A DNA stretch of 12,670 nt, taken from assembly GCA_017853515.1 (NCBI GenBank), contig JAFMJK010000041.1, forward strand, positions 1 through 12,670, read 5' to 3'. Numbering within the stretch: the stretch's first letter is position 1; each line of letters opens with the position of its first letter. The position numbers were made by a program, and so were the translations under genes. Below the pieces are notes generated by a model, which saw only the letters and a list, made by a program, of their open reading frames with translations, had not been told where the DNA came from and ran no database searches. Shown here piece after piece: positions 1 through 5,282 of the stretch. This DNA is from Chthoniobacterales bacterium (lineage in GTDB: Bacteria > Verrucomicrobiota > Verrucomicrobiia > Chthoniobacterales > JACTMZ01).

Positions 1-950
1 GCGGCGACGACGTCGCGGGTGTATTCGTGCAGAGAATAATTGACCGAACTGTCGAAGGTGGTGCGCGAGCCGTCGTAGTCGATACCGAGTCCGCCTCCGA
101 CGTCGAGATAACCGAGGTCGTGTCCGAGCTTCTGCAACTTCGCGTAAAAGCGCGAGGCTTCGCGCACGGCGCGTTTGATCGTGCCGATGTCGGGGATCTG
201 CGAACCGACGTGGAAATGGACCAGCTTGAGGCAATGGGCCATGCCTTCGCGGCGGAGCAGTTCGCTGGCTTCGACCAGCTCCGCGGTGGAGAGCCCGAAC
301 TTCGCGTCTTCGCCACCGCTCGTCGCCCACTTGCCCGCGCCCTTGGTGGCGAGGCGCACGCGCACGCCGATCCAGGGTTCGACATTCATCTGCTTGGCCA
401 CGGCGAGGATCTGGGCAAGTTCCTCGATTTTTTCCACCACCATGACGAGGCGCTTGCCGAGTTTGCGGCCGAGCATGGCGTTGCGCACGTAATCGGCGTC
501 CTTGTAGCCGTTGCAAATGATGAGGCTTTCCGGGTCGTCATGCATGGAAAGCGCGGCGAGCAACTCGGGTTTGCTGCCGGCCTCGAGGCCGAAATGGAAT
601 TCCGCGCCGGCGTCGACCACTTCCTCGACGACTTCGCGGAGCTGGTTGACTTTGATCGGGAAAACCCCCCGGTAGACATTTTTATATCCCGCTTCGGCGA
701 TCGCTTCGGCGAAGGCGCGGTTCACGGTTTGCACGCGGTGGCGGAGCAGATCCTGGAAGCGCAGGGTGAGCGGAAAAGCGAGGCCGCGCTCGCGCGCCTC
801 GTGCACGAGTTCCATCATGTCGATCTCGCGCGACGGCTCGCCGCTCGGACGCACCGCGACGTGGCCTTTGCCGTTGACCGTGAAATACGGAGCACCCCAG
901 CGCTCGACATTGTAGAGCGCGAGAGCGGAGGAGACGTCCCAATCGTTCAT
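1..950 (-). CDS. speA: Biosynthetic arginine decarboxylase, N-terminal part (cut by left edge)
   Basis: This gene makes agmatine from arginine, the first step of the agmatine route to putrescine and other polyamines; the enzyme uses pyridoxal phosphate. The frame is open from the ATG at 948-950 down to base 1, giving 316 complete codons, about half of the usual 630-660 residues, so the C-terminal half lies outside. Translation shows the PLP-lysine motif FPIKVNQ (Lys100), then FHFGLEAGSKPELL (about 106-119), VHFHVGSQIPDIGT and the glycine-rich phosphate-binding stretch DVGGGLGIDYDG, followed by SVNYS. All are typical of SpeA-type decarboxylases rather than the shorter ornithine or diaminopimelate enzymes. 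The start is supported by the family-like N-terminus (WDVSSALALYNVERWGAPYF). No Shine-Dalgarno sequence precedes it. It diverges from the thioesterase gene across a 101-bp gap. Confidence 0.93.
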   Translation of the reverse strand, partial: MNDWDVSSALALYNVERWGAPYFTVNGKGHVAVRPSGEPSREIDMMELVHEARERGLAFPLTLRFQDLLRHRVQTVNRAFAEAIAEAGYKNVYRGVFPIKVNQLREVVEEVVDAGAEFHFGLEAGSKPELLAALSMHDDPESLIICNGYKDADYVRNAMLGRKLGKRLVMVVEKIEELAQILAVAKQMNVEPWIGVRVRLATKGAGKWATSGGEDAKFGLSTAELVEASELLRREGMAHCLKLVHFHVGSQIPDIGTIKRAVREASRFYAKLQKLGHDLGYLDVGGGLGIDYDGSRTTFDSSVNYSLHEYTRDVVA

Positions 951-1051
951 TTTCGCGAGCGCGCTAATAGGGCCATATGCCTCCGTGTGCAAATGGAATT
1001 CTCGGGAAATTTGCTTTGGCCGGAGCCGGCGGGCGCGGGCAGACTCGCGCC
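951..1051. promoter_or_regulatory. Divergent intergenic region between speA and the thioesterase gene
   Basis: Both flanking genes must start in or near these 101 bases. On the minus strand a weak candidate promoter for speA is TTTGCA (993-988) and TATTAG (969-964), spaced 18 bp, which would leave only a very short leader. On the plus strand the 3' half is very GC-rich (about 1019-1041) and no convincing -35/-10 pair is visible. This is read by eye against the sigma-70 consensus; the actual consensus in this organism is unknown. Confidence 0.3.
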
Positions 1052-1465
1052 ATGGAAAATTCCGCCCTGCCGCACATCGAATACGAGGTGCCCGTCATGT
1101 TCTTCGACACGGACTGCGGAGGAGTGATCCACAACCTCGCCTACCTGCGCTTTATCGAGACGGCCCGCACCATCATGGCCGGGCAAATGGGCATGCGCCT
1201 GGCCGAAATGGCGGCGGAAGGCCTGTATCCGGTCGTCCTGCGCTCGGAGATCGACTATCTGTCGCCCGGCAAATTCGGCGACCGCATTATCGTGCGCGGG
1301 GGCGTGAGCGAGGTCGGCCGCGTGCGGTTTTGGGTCGAATTCGAGGTGGTCCGCGGTGAGGACGGCACGGTGCTGGCCAAGAGCCGTCAATCGCTGGCCC
1401 TCATCCGCATGCCCGGCGCCAAGCCCGAGCGCTTGCCGGCGGAATGGTTCAGGGCGCGGACTTGA
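1052..1465 (+). CDS. YbgC/4-hydroxybenzoyl-CoA thioesterase-family acyl-CoA thioesterase
   Basis: A 137-residue single hotdog-fold protein, the usual length for this family, which hydrolyses short acyl-CoA or acyl-ACP thioesters in the cytoplasm. The signature is FFDTDCGGVIHNLAYLRF (residues 17-34): Asp21 matches the catalytic aspartate of YbgC, and His27/Asn28 follow as in relatives. A conserved ETARTIM helix comes next. The second half (SEIDYLSPGKFGD, then the SRQSLALIRM strand) also fits. The ATG at 1052 is chosen over the in-frame ATG at 977 because family members begin only about 10-17 residues before the DTD motif; the extra 25 residues would be GC-rich low-information sequence. No Tol-Pal genes are adjacent, so the link that YbgC has in proteobacteria cannot be claimed here, and the substrate is unknown. 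The 3' end overlaps the converging gene by 17 bases. Confidence 0.88.
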   Translation: MENSALPHIEYEVPVMFFDTDCGGVIHNLAYLRFIETARTIMAGQMGMRLAEMAAEGLYPVVLRSEIDYLSPGKFGDRIIVRGGVSEVGRVRFWVEFEVVRGEDGTVLAKSRQSLALIRMPGAKPERLPAEWFRART

Positions 1466-2033
1466 GGGCGGCGGCCACCGCGGCCAGCGCGGAGGAAAGT
1501 TTTTCCCGCACTCCGGGGGCGAAGCCGCGCTTTTCGTGGAGGACGAGCAATTGAAGGACTCCGGCGCGGAGCAGGCTGGCGCCGCCTGTCTCCAGATGCA
1601 TGGTGATGCCGTGCGTCTCGCCCCAACCGGCGCTGCGCGCCTCGACGGCGCGGTCCATCGCGCCGGAGGCCGCGCGCAAAACTTCGTCGCAATCGAGTTC
1701 GAGCGGCGGGTTCCATTCGGCGAGAACTTCGTTGCGCCGCGTGAGCAGGCAGGACCGGATGCCGGGCAAGCCGCAGCACAACCGCGGCACATCGGCCGGG
1801 GTGAGGTGGTCGTCGGTGTGGAAAATTTCCTGCAGGGCTTTGTCCGAACGAAGCGCGACATTGCCCCAAGCGACTTCGTCGGCGCGCTCCATGCGCGGTA
1901 ATCCGGCGAGGACGCGCGCGCGCAGGGCGTCCGGCACGCCGGCACCGGTCTCGACCGGCCAGACCTCGAACTCCCACGTGACATGAAGCGGGTGCTTCTC
2001 TTTGGGGCGGAGGGCGAGCGCGCGGGTAGACAT
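1449..2033 (-). CDS. Unknown protein with a possible C-terminal Roadblock/LC7-like domain
   Basis: A 194-residue soluble protein with no signal peptide or membrane segment. I do not recognise it as a named gene. Residues about 1-85 (with VTWEFEVWPVETGAG and a charged stretch ending FHTDDHLTPADVPRL) match nothing I know. From about residue 88 the pattern LPGIRSCLLTRRNEVLAEW, then a long helix, then paired strands (HGITMHLETGG and LLRAGVLQLLVLHE) and a closing helix (FAPGVREKLSSALAAVAAAL) resembles the alpha/beta order of Roadblock/LC7 domains, which in bacteria often bind small Ras-like GTPases such as MglA. That is fold-level inference; no GTPase gene is nearby. The ATG at 2031-2033 is used; an in-frame TTG at 2043-2045 is possible. 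Neither has a clear ribosome site. The plus-strand frames over this region look like shadows. It converges with the thioesterase gene and diverges from the antitoxin gene. Confidence 0.7.
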   Translation of the reverse strand: MSTRALALRPKEKHPLHVTWEFEVWPVETGAGVPDALRARVLAGLPRMERADEVAWGNVALRSDKALQEIFHTDDHLTPADVPRLCCGLPGIRSCLLTRRNEVLAEWNPPLELDCDEVLRAASGAMDRAVEARSAGWGETHGITMHLETGGASLLRAGVLQLLVLHEKRGFAPGVREKLSSALAAVAAALKSAP

Positions 2034-2040
2034 GGTGGAA

Positions 2041-2084
2041 GGCAAAGCAAAACCCCGCGGGACGCGGTCGGCAAGCGCTTTGCC
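2041..2084. repeat. Inverted repeat GGCAAAGC / GCTTTGCC
   Basis: An exact 8-bp inverted repeat lies at 2041-2048 and 2077-2084, separated by 28 bases, in the gap between two divergent genes. Its right arm also takes part in the near-palindrome at 2070-2084 (GGCAAGCGCTTTGCC). The arms are too far apart to be a good terminator and no T-tract follows on either strand, so an operator role is more likely than a transcript hairpin, but this is speculative. Confidence 0.35.
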
Positions 2085-2107
2085 TTTGCAGCGACGGTGA
2101 AGCGCTT
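2073..2107. promoter_or_regulatory. Twin palindromes AAGCGCTT, candidate operator of the antitoxin gene
   Basis: The perfect 8-bp palindrome AAGCGCTT occurs at 2073-2080 and again at 2100-2107, centres 27 bp apart, just upstream of the Phd/YefM-like gene. The second copy touches a weak candidate -10 (TACTAT, 2107-2112); TTTGCA at 2085-2090 could be the -35 with a 16-bp spacer. Antitoxins of this family usually repress their own promoters by binding paired palindromes, so the placement fits autoregulation. Chance occurrence is possible. Confidence 0.4.
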
Positions 2108-2129
2108 ACTATCGGCGCGCCAGACTCCC

Positions 2130-2408
2130 ATGAAAACCGTCACCATCACCGAAGCGAAGAAACATCTCGGGGCGTATTTGAAGGACGCGGCGGACGGACA
2201 AAACATCGGCATCATCTGCGGCAACCGGGTGGTGGCGCTCAGGCCGGTCGAGGTGACATCGCTGGATTTCGAAAAGGTCGGCGACCCGGAGGTGTTTGAA
2301 AAATTGACCGCGGAGCAGCGGGAGCAACTCTACGAACGCCTGAAAAAAGAGCGCAAAGAAGCCAAGCGGCGAAGGAAGGAACTGCTCGCCGCCGTTCCGC
2401 AAACTTGA
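2130..2408 (+). CDS. Phd/YefM-family type II antitoxin, no partner toxin visible
   Basis: A 92-residue protein. The N-terminal half (MKTVTITEAKKHLGAYLKDA, then G-Q-N-I-G-I-ICGNRVVALRPV) follows the Phd/YefM pattern: a short strand, a helix with a conserved A-K/R-x-x-L, and a hairpin ending in VALRPV. That part normally dimerises and binds operator DNA. The C-terminal half (about 45-92) is a long, highly charged helix (KLTAEQREQLYERLKKERKE and a KRRRKE run), the part that in relatives neutralises a RelE/Doc/PIN toxin. No toxin gene follows: the next gene, 31 bases downstream, is lexA. It could be an orphan antitoxin, a simple repressor, or have a distant partner. The ATG at 2130 is chosen because the family motif begins at once; the upstream open frame encodes no recognisable sequence. 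No strong ribosome site is visible. Confidence 0.8.
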   Translation: MKTVTITEAKKHLGAYLKDAADGQNIGIICGNRVVALRPVEVTSLDFEKVGDPEVFEKLTAEQREQLYERLKKERKEAKRRRKELLAAVPQT

Positions 2409-2433
2409 CCGTAGGGACGGGCCCAAGAATACT
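2405..2433 (+). promoter_or_regulatory. Candidate lexA promoter (TTGACC-17-AATACT)
   Basis: TTGACC (2405-2410; five of six match TTGACA) overlaps the stop codon of the antitoxin gene. After exactly 17 bases comes AATACT (2428-2433; four of six match TATAAT). A start about 7 bases downstream falls at 2440, the A of the lexA ATG, predicting a leaderless or nearly leaderless transcript. No Shine-Dalgarno sequence is present before the ATG, which agrees. Judged by eye only. Confidence 0.5.
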
Positions 2434-2449
2434 GGACGCATGTCCAGCA
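2430..2449. promoter_or_regulatory. Candidate LexA operator (SOS box) overlapping the lexA start codon
   Basis: CTGGAC-GCAT-GTCCAG (2432-2447) is a perfect 6-bp-arm palindrome with a 4-base centre; the ATG at 2440-2442 lies inside it. Taken as 20 bp (2430-2449, TACTG...CAGCA) it keeps the outer bases and spacing of the enterobacterial SOS box TACTGT-N8-ACAGTA, with G/C replacing the inner T/A. It also overlaps the end of the candidate -10. LexA almost always represses its own gene, so position and symmetry both fit, but binding is inferred. Confidence 0.55.
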
Positions 2450-3075
2450 ATCCGACCGCGCGGCAAAAGCAGATCCTCGATTACATCGGACGCCACCGCA
2501 CGCGGCACGGCGTGCCGCCGACGGTGCGGGAGATCCAGAATCATTTCGGATTCGCCAGCCCGAATGCGGCGGCCTCGCACTTGCGCGCGCTGGAAAAAAA
2601 GAAACTGCTCCAGCGCGGACGCGGGGCGGCGCGGTCGCTCAAAGTGACCGGCGACCACCGCCGTGAAGTGGCGGGCATTCCGGTTTACGGCGAAATCCCG
2701 GCGGGATTTCCCGACACGCGCGAGCAGCGTCCGGACGGCTGCGTCTATGCCGATCTCGATTCGCTCGATATCCGCCGCACGGCGCGGACCTTCGCTGTGC
2801 GCGTGCGCGGGGACTCCATGATCGGCGCGCACATTCTCGAGGGCGATCTTGTCGTGCTCGAACTGCGCGAACCGAACCACGGCAATATCGTGGCCGCGCT
2901 GATCGACGGGGAAACGACATTGAAGCGCTACCTCGTGCGCAACAGGCGCCCGTTCCTGCGCGCGGAAAATCCGAAGTATCCCGACCTCATTCCGGCGCAC
3001 GAGTTGGTCGTCCAAGGGGTGATGATCGCGCTCTTCCGGAAGCCGAAAGACGCGGGGCGGGCGATCGAACCTTAG
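2440..3075 (+). CDS. lexA: LexA repressor, SOS response regulator
   Basis: LexA represses DNA-damage genes and cleaves itself when RecA filaments form on single-stranded DNA. The 211-residue length is normal. Residues 1-70 form the winged helix-turn-helix (TARQKQILDYIGRH, VPPTVREIQNHFGF, SPNAAASHLRALEKK). The peptidase part has the cleavage bond Ala78-Gly79 (EVAGIPVYGEIPAG), the nucleophile Ser126 (RGDSMIGA) and the general-base Lys162 (ETTLKRYL), so it should be self-cleavable. The recognition helix keeps SPNAA but has Ala45-Ser46 where E. coli LexA has two glutamates, which may mean a shifted operator sequence. The ATG at 2440 gives the expected short N-terminus before TARQ. It follows the antitoxin gene by 31 bases and probably has its own promoter. 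The C-terminal tail (KPKDAGRAIEP) is a few residues longer than usual, and the stop codon touches the palindromic element. Confidence 0.96.
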   Translation: MSSNPTARQKQILDYIGRHRTRHGVPPTVREIQNHFGFASPNAAASHLRALEKKKLLQRGRGAARSLKVTGDHRREVAGIPVYGEIPAGFPDTREQRPDGCVYADLDSLDIRRTARTFAVRVRGDSMIGAHILEGDLVVLELREPNHGNIVAALIDGETTLKRYLVRNRRPFLRAENPKYPDLIPAHELVVQGVMIALFRKPKDAGRAIEP

Positions 3076-3141
3076 GTGGATCGCGCCGTCCCGGCGCGAT
3101 AACTCAGCGAAAAAACCGCGATAGGGACACCGCGATCCACC
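3075..3141. repeat. 67-bp palindromic element with terminal inverted repeats (REP/MITE-like)
   Basis: The ends match as 18-bp inverted repeats with 2 mismatches: GGTGGATCGCG-CC-GTCCC at the left (3075-3092) and, on the other strand from the right end (3141), GGTGGATCGCG-GT-GTCCC. The left end also folds alone into a 9-bp stem with a 3-base loop (ATCGCGCCG at 3080-3088, TCC, CGGCGCGAT at 3092-3100). CGCGAT occurs three times. The first base is the last base of the lexA stop codon. There is no T-tract, so it is not a standard terminator, although the stem could still protect or end the lexA mRNA. No target-site duplication is visible. It looks like a dispersed palindromic repeat; copy number cannot be judged from one window. 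Confidence 0.6.
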
Positions 3142-3201
3142 GATGACGCACAGGAATGCTCGGTGCTTGCCAAGAGAAGTCATACGCTTTGAGATGCGCG
3201 G

Positions 3202-3939
3202 ATGGAACGATCTTACGGACGCGGGGCGGGCGATTTGCGCCCGGTGACATTCGAACCGGGCATCGCGCCGCACGCGGCGGGATCGGTGCTGGTTTCTTTC
3301 GGCAACACGCGCGTGGTCTGCGCCGCGACGATCGACGAGGCCGTGCCGCGCTGGATGCAGGTGCAAAAAGTGAGCGGCGGTTGGCTCACCGCGGAGTATT
3401 CCATGCTCCCCTACTCCACGCTCGACCGTAAAGCGCGCGACATTTCCCGCGGGAAACTCGACGGGCGGACCACGGAAATCCAGCGGTTGATCGGGCGCGC
3501 GCTGCGCGCGGTGGTCGACCTGGAAAAACTCGGCGCGCGCACGCTGTGGGTGGACTGCGATGTCTTGCAGGCCGACGGCGGGACGCGCACCGCGGCCATC
3601 ACCGGCGCCTGCGTGGCGGTCGAACTGGCCTGCCGGAAACTGATCGCGGAAGGCAAAATCAAGGAGTCGGCTCTCCGTGAACGGGTCGCCGCGGTGAGCG
3701 TGGGCGTGGTGGACGGCGAGGTGCTGACCGATCTCGATTACAGCGAGGACAAGGACGCCACGGTGGATATGAATCTGGTCATGACCCAGAGCGGCGAGTT
3801 CGTCGAAGTGCAGGGGTCGGGCGAAGAAGCGACCTTCGGGGAAGAAGCGTTATTTGAGATGCTGCGATCGGGCCGGGCCGGTATCGAAAGATTGCTTGCC
3901 CTCCAAGAGGAGGCTCTTAGTCTCCCCGGCCCTCGATAG
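3202..3939 (+). CDS. rph: Ribonuclease PH
   Basis: RNase PH trims the 3' ends of tRNA precursors with phosphate as co-substrate, releasing nucleoside diphosphates; it forms a hexameric ring in the cytoplasm. The 245-residue length is normal. Hallmarks in order: LRPVTFEPG near the N-terminus, SGGWLTAEYSMLPYST (58-73), GRTTEIQRLIGRALRAVVD (88-106), DCDVLQADGGTRTAAITGA (118-136, with the phosphate-binding Thr-Arg pair at 128-129), DLDYSEDKDATVDMNLVMT (177-195) and GEFVEVQGSGEEATF. The ATG at 3202 gives the usual short lead before LRPV, with G-R at residues 6-7 as in the DGR start of relatives. No Shine-Dalgarno sequence is seen close to it. The gene starts 60 bases after the palindromic element and ends 2 bases before gmd, so the two are probably co-transcribed although functionally unrelated. 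Confidence 0.96.
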   Translation: MERSYGRGAGDLRPVTFEPGIAPHAAGSVLVSFGNTRVVCAATIDEAVPRWMQVQKVSGGWLTAEYSMLPYSTLDRKARDISRGKLDGRTTEIQRLIGRALRAVVDLEKLGARTLWVDCDVLQADGGTRTAAITGACVAVELACRKLIAEGKIKESALRERVAAVSVGVVDGEVLTDLDYSEDKDATVDMNLVMTQSGEFVEVQGSGEEATFGEEALFEMLRSGRAGIERLLALQEEALSLPGPR

Positions 3940-3941
3940 GG

Positions 3942-4949
3942 ATGAAAAAGGCACTCGTCACAGGAATCACCGGACAGGACGGATCCTACCTGGCCGATCT
4001 GCTTCTGGCCAAAGGCTATGAAGTCCACGGCGTCATCCGCCGGGCCAGCACCTTCAACACGGCGCGCATCGACCATCTTTACCAGGATCCGCACGTCAAC
4101 GGCGTCCGGCTTTTCCTTCATTACGGTGATCTGTCCGATTCGGTCAGCATGACCAAAATGCTCTACGATTTGCAGCCCGACGAAGTTTACAACCTCGGGG
4201 CCCAGAGCCACGTGCGCGTCAGTTTCGACATTCCCGAATACACCGCCGACGTGACCGGTGTGGGCACGATCCGAATCCTCGAGGCGATCCGCGAATCCGG
4301 GGTCAAGCCCCGCTTCTACCAGGCCTCCAGCAGCGAAATGTTCGGCAAGGTGCAGGAGATCCCGCAGAAAGAGACGACCCCCTTCTGGCCGCGCAGTCCC
4401 TATGGTTGCGCCAAGATGTTCGGTCACTGGGCCACGGTGAACTACCGCGAGAGCTACGACCTCTTCGCCTGCAGCGGAATCCTCTTCAACCACGAGAGCC
4501 CGCGCCGCGGCGAAACCTTCGTCACCCGCAAAATTTCCCGCGCGGTGGCCGCGATCAAGCTCGGCCTGCAAAAAGATTTGTATCTGGGCAACATGGATGC
4601 CAAACGCGATTGGGGCTATGCACCGGAGTATGTCGAGGGCATGTGGCGCATGCTCCAAGCCGATAAGCCGGACGACTACATTCTGGCCACCAACGAGACC
4701 CATACGGTGAAGGAATTTGTGCAGGAAGCCTTTGGGCACGTGGGACTTGAGTGGGAGAAGCATGTCAAATACGACGCCCGCTACGAGCGCCCCGCCGAGG
4801 TCGATCTCCTCATTGGCGACCCGGCCAAAGCCAAGCGCGAACTGGGGTGGGAGCCCAAGGTCCGCTTCAAGGAGCTGGTCCAGATCATGGTGGACGCCGA
4901 TGTGGAAATGCTTGAAGGCAAAGGGCTCGTCCACCAGTATCAGGGATAG
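3942..4949 (+). CDS. gmd: GDP-mannose 4,6-dehydratase
   Basis: Converts GDP-D-mannose to GDP-4-dehydro-6-deoxy-D-mannose, the precursor of GDP-fucose, GDP-rhamnose, GDP-perosamine and related sugars for surface polysaccharides. It is an extended short-chain dehydrogenase: the NADP-binding motif GITGQDG is at residues 8-14, with the GVIRRASTFNTARIDHLY segment after it; NLGAQSHVRVSF (84-95); the catalytic set SSSEMFG (129-135, Ser131 and Glu132) and Tyr154/Lys158 in SPYGCAKMF; then SGILFNHESPRRGETFVTRK, typical of GMD. The length of 335 is slightly short but complete. YGCAKMFGHWATVNYRE differs a little from the usual YGVAKLYAYW-type helix. No fucose synthase or other GDP-sugar gene is in the window. 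It is 2 bases after rph; AGGAGG at 3908-3913 is too far upstream to be its ribosome site. Confidence 0.95.
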   Translation: MKKALVTGITGQDGSYLADLLLAKGYEVHGVIRRASTFNTARIDHLYQDPHVNGVRLFLHYGDLSDSVSMTKMLYDLQPDEVYNLGAQSHVRVSFDIPEYTADVTGVGTIRILEAIRESGVKPRFYQASSSEMFGKVQEIPQKETTPFWPRSPYGCAKMFGHWATVNYRESYDLFACSGILFNHESPRRGETFVTRKISRAVAAIKLGLQKDLYLGNMDAKRDWGYAPEYVEGMWRMLQADKPDDYILATNETHTVKEFVQEAFGHVGLEWEKHVKYDARYERPAEVDLLIGDPAKAKRELGWEPKVRFKELVQIMVDADVEMLEGKGLVHQYQG

Positions 4950-4972
4950 CCAACAGAGAAGGCCCGAATTTT

Positions 4973-5236
4973 ATGTCCAGAGTCTGCAGCATCACAGGAG
5001 CCAAACCGAAACGTGGTTCGACCATCCACCGTCGCGGTATGGCCAAAAAGAAAGGTGGCGTCGGTCGCCACGTCACCGCGAACACGCCCCGCTATTTCAC
5101 CCCGAACCTTCAAGAGAAGCGCATCTGGGTTCCGGAATTGAAGCGGTTCGTCAAAGTGAAATTGACCGCGCGCGCCCTGAAAACGATCAACAAGAACGGA
5201 GCATACGCCACTCTCAAAAAGGCCGGCCTTATTTGA
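4973..5236 (+). CDS. rpmB: 50S ribosomal protein L28
   Basis: An 87-residue basic protein of the large ribosomal subunit. The start MSRVCSITGAKPKRGSTIHR contains the conserved C-x-x-x-G element of L28; then come RYFTPNLQEKRIWVPEL and VKVKLTARALKTINKNG, both family hallmarks. Only one cysteine (Cys5) is present, so it is not the zinc-binding four-cysteine form. A purine-rich ribosome site (AGAGAAGG) sits about ten bases before the ATG, in contrast to the genes upstream. It begins 23 bases after gmd and may also have its own promoter inside gmd. In many bacteria L28 is followed by L33 (rpmG); here a different small protein follows after 46 bases. A 7-bp hairpin (5220-5226 with 5237-5243) straddles the stop codon but lacks a T-tract. 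Confidence 0.97.
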   Translation: MSRVCSITGAKPKRGSTIHRRGMAKKKGGVGRHVTANTPRYFTPNLQEKRIWVPELKRFVKVKLTARALKTINKNGAYATLKKAGLI

Positions 5237-5282
5237 CCGGCCTGATTGAAATCCCACCCAAAACAGAAAGGAAAAAACCACA

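Noticed and set aside
977..1051. Upstream ATG extension of the thioesterase
   Set aside because: It would add 25 residues that family members lack; the ATG at 1052 places the DTD motif correctly.
27..1127. Long plus-strand open frame opposite speA
   Set aside because: It is antisense to a clear SpeA reading frame with PLP motifs; the translation (Ala/Glu/His/Asp-rich, no motif) is the kind of shadow expected in GC-rich DNA.
947..2224. 425-codon minus-strand open frame spanning the thioesterase and the Roadblock-like gene
   Set aside because: It is out of frame with both better-supported genes, and its Pro/Arg/Ser-rich translation looks non-coding.
3076..3120. Stem at 3080-3100 as an intrinsic lexA terminator
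   Set aside because: The stem is strong, but an A-rich rather than T-rich stretch follows; it is better explained as part of the 67-bp inverted-repeat element.
3905..3918. AGGAGG at 3908-3913, partly in the loop of an AAGAG/CTCTT stem, as the gmd ribosome site
   Set aside because: It is 28 bases before the gmd ATG and no alternative start codon in the gmd frame lies at a usable distance; it is probably only rph coding sequence.
3738..4934. 398-codon minus-strand open frame across gmd
   Set aside because: It lies opposite an intact GMD with all catalytic residues; its His/Gly/Val-rich translation matches no family I know.
5220..5243. AGGCCGG/CCGGCCT hairpin over the rpmB stop as a terminator
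   Set aside because: No T-tract follows and the downstream small gene has a strong ribosome site and the real terminator after it; at most it is an mRNA processing or attenuation stem.
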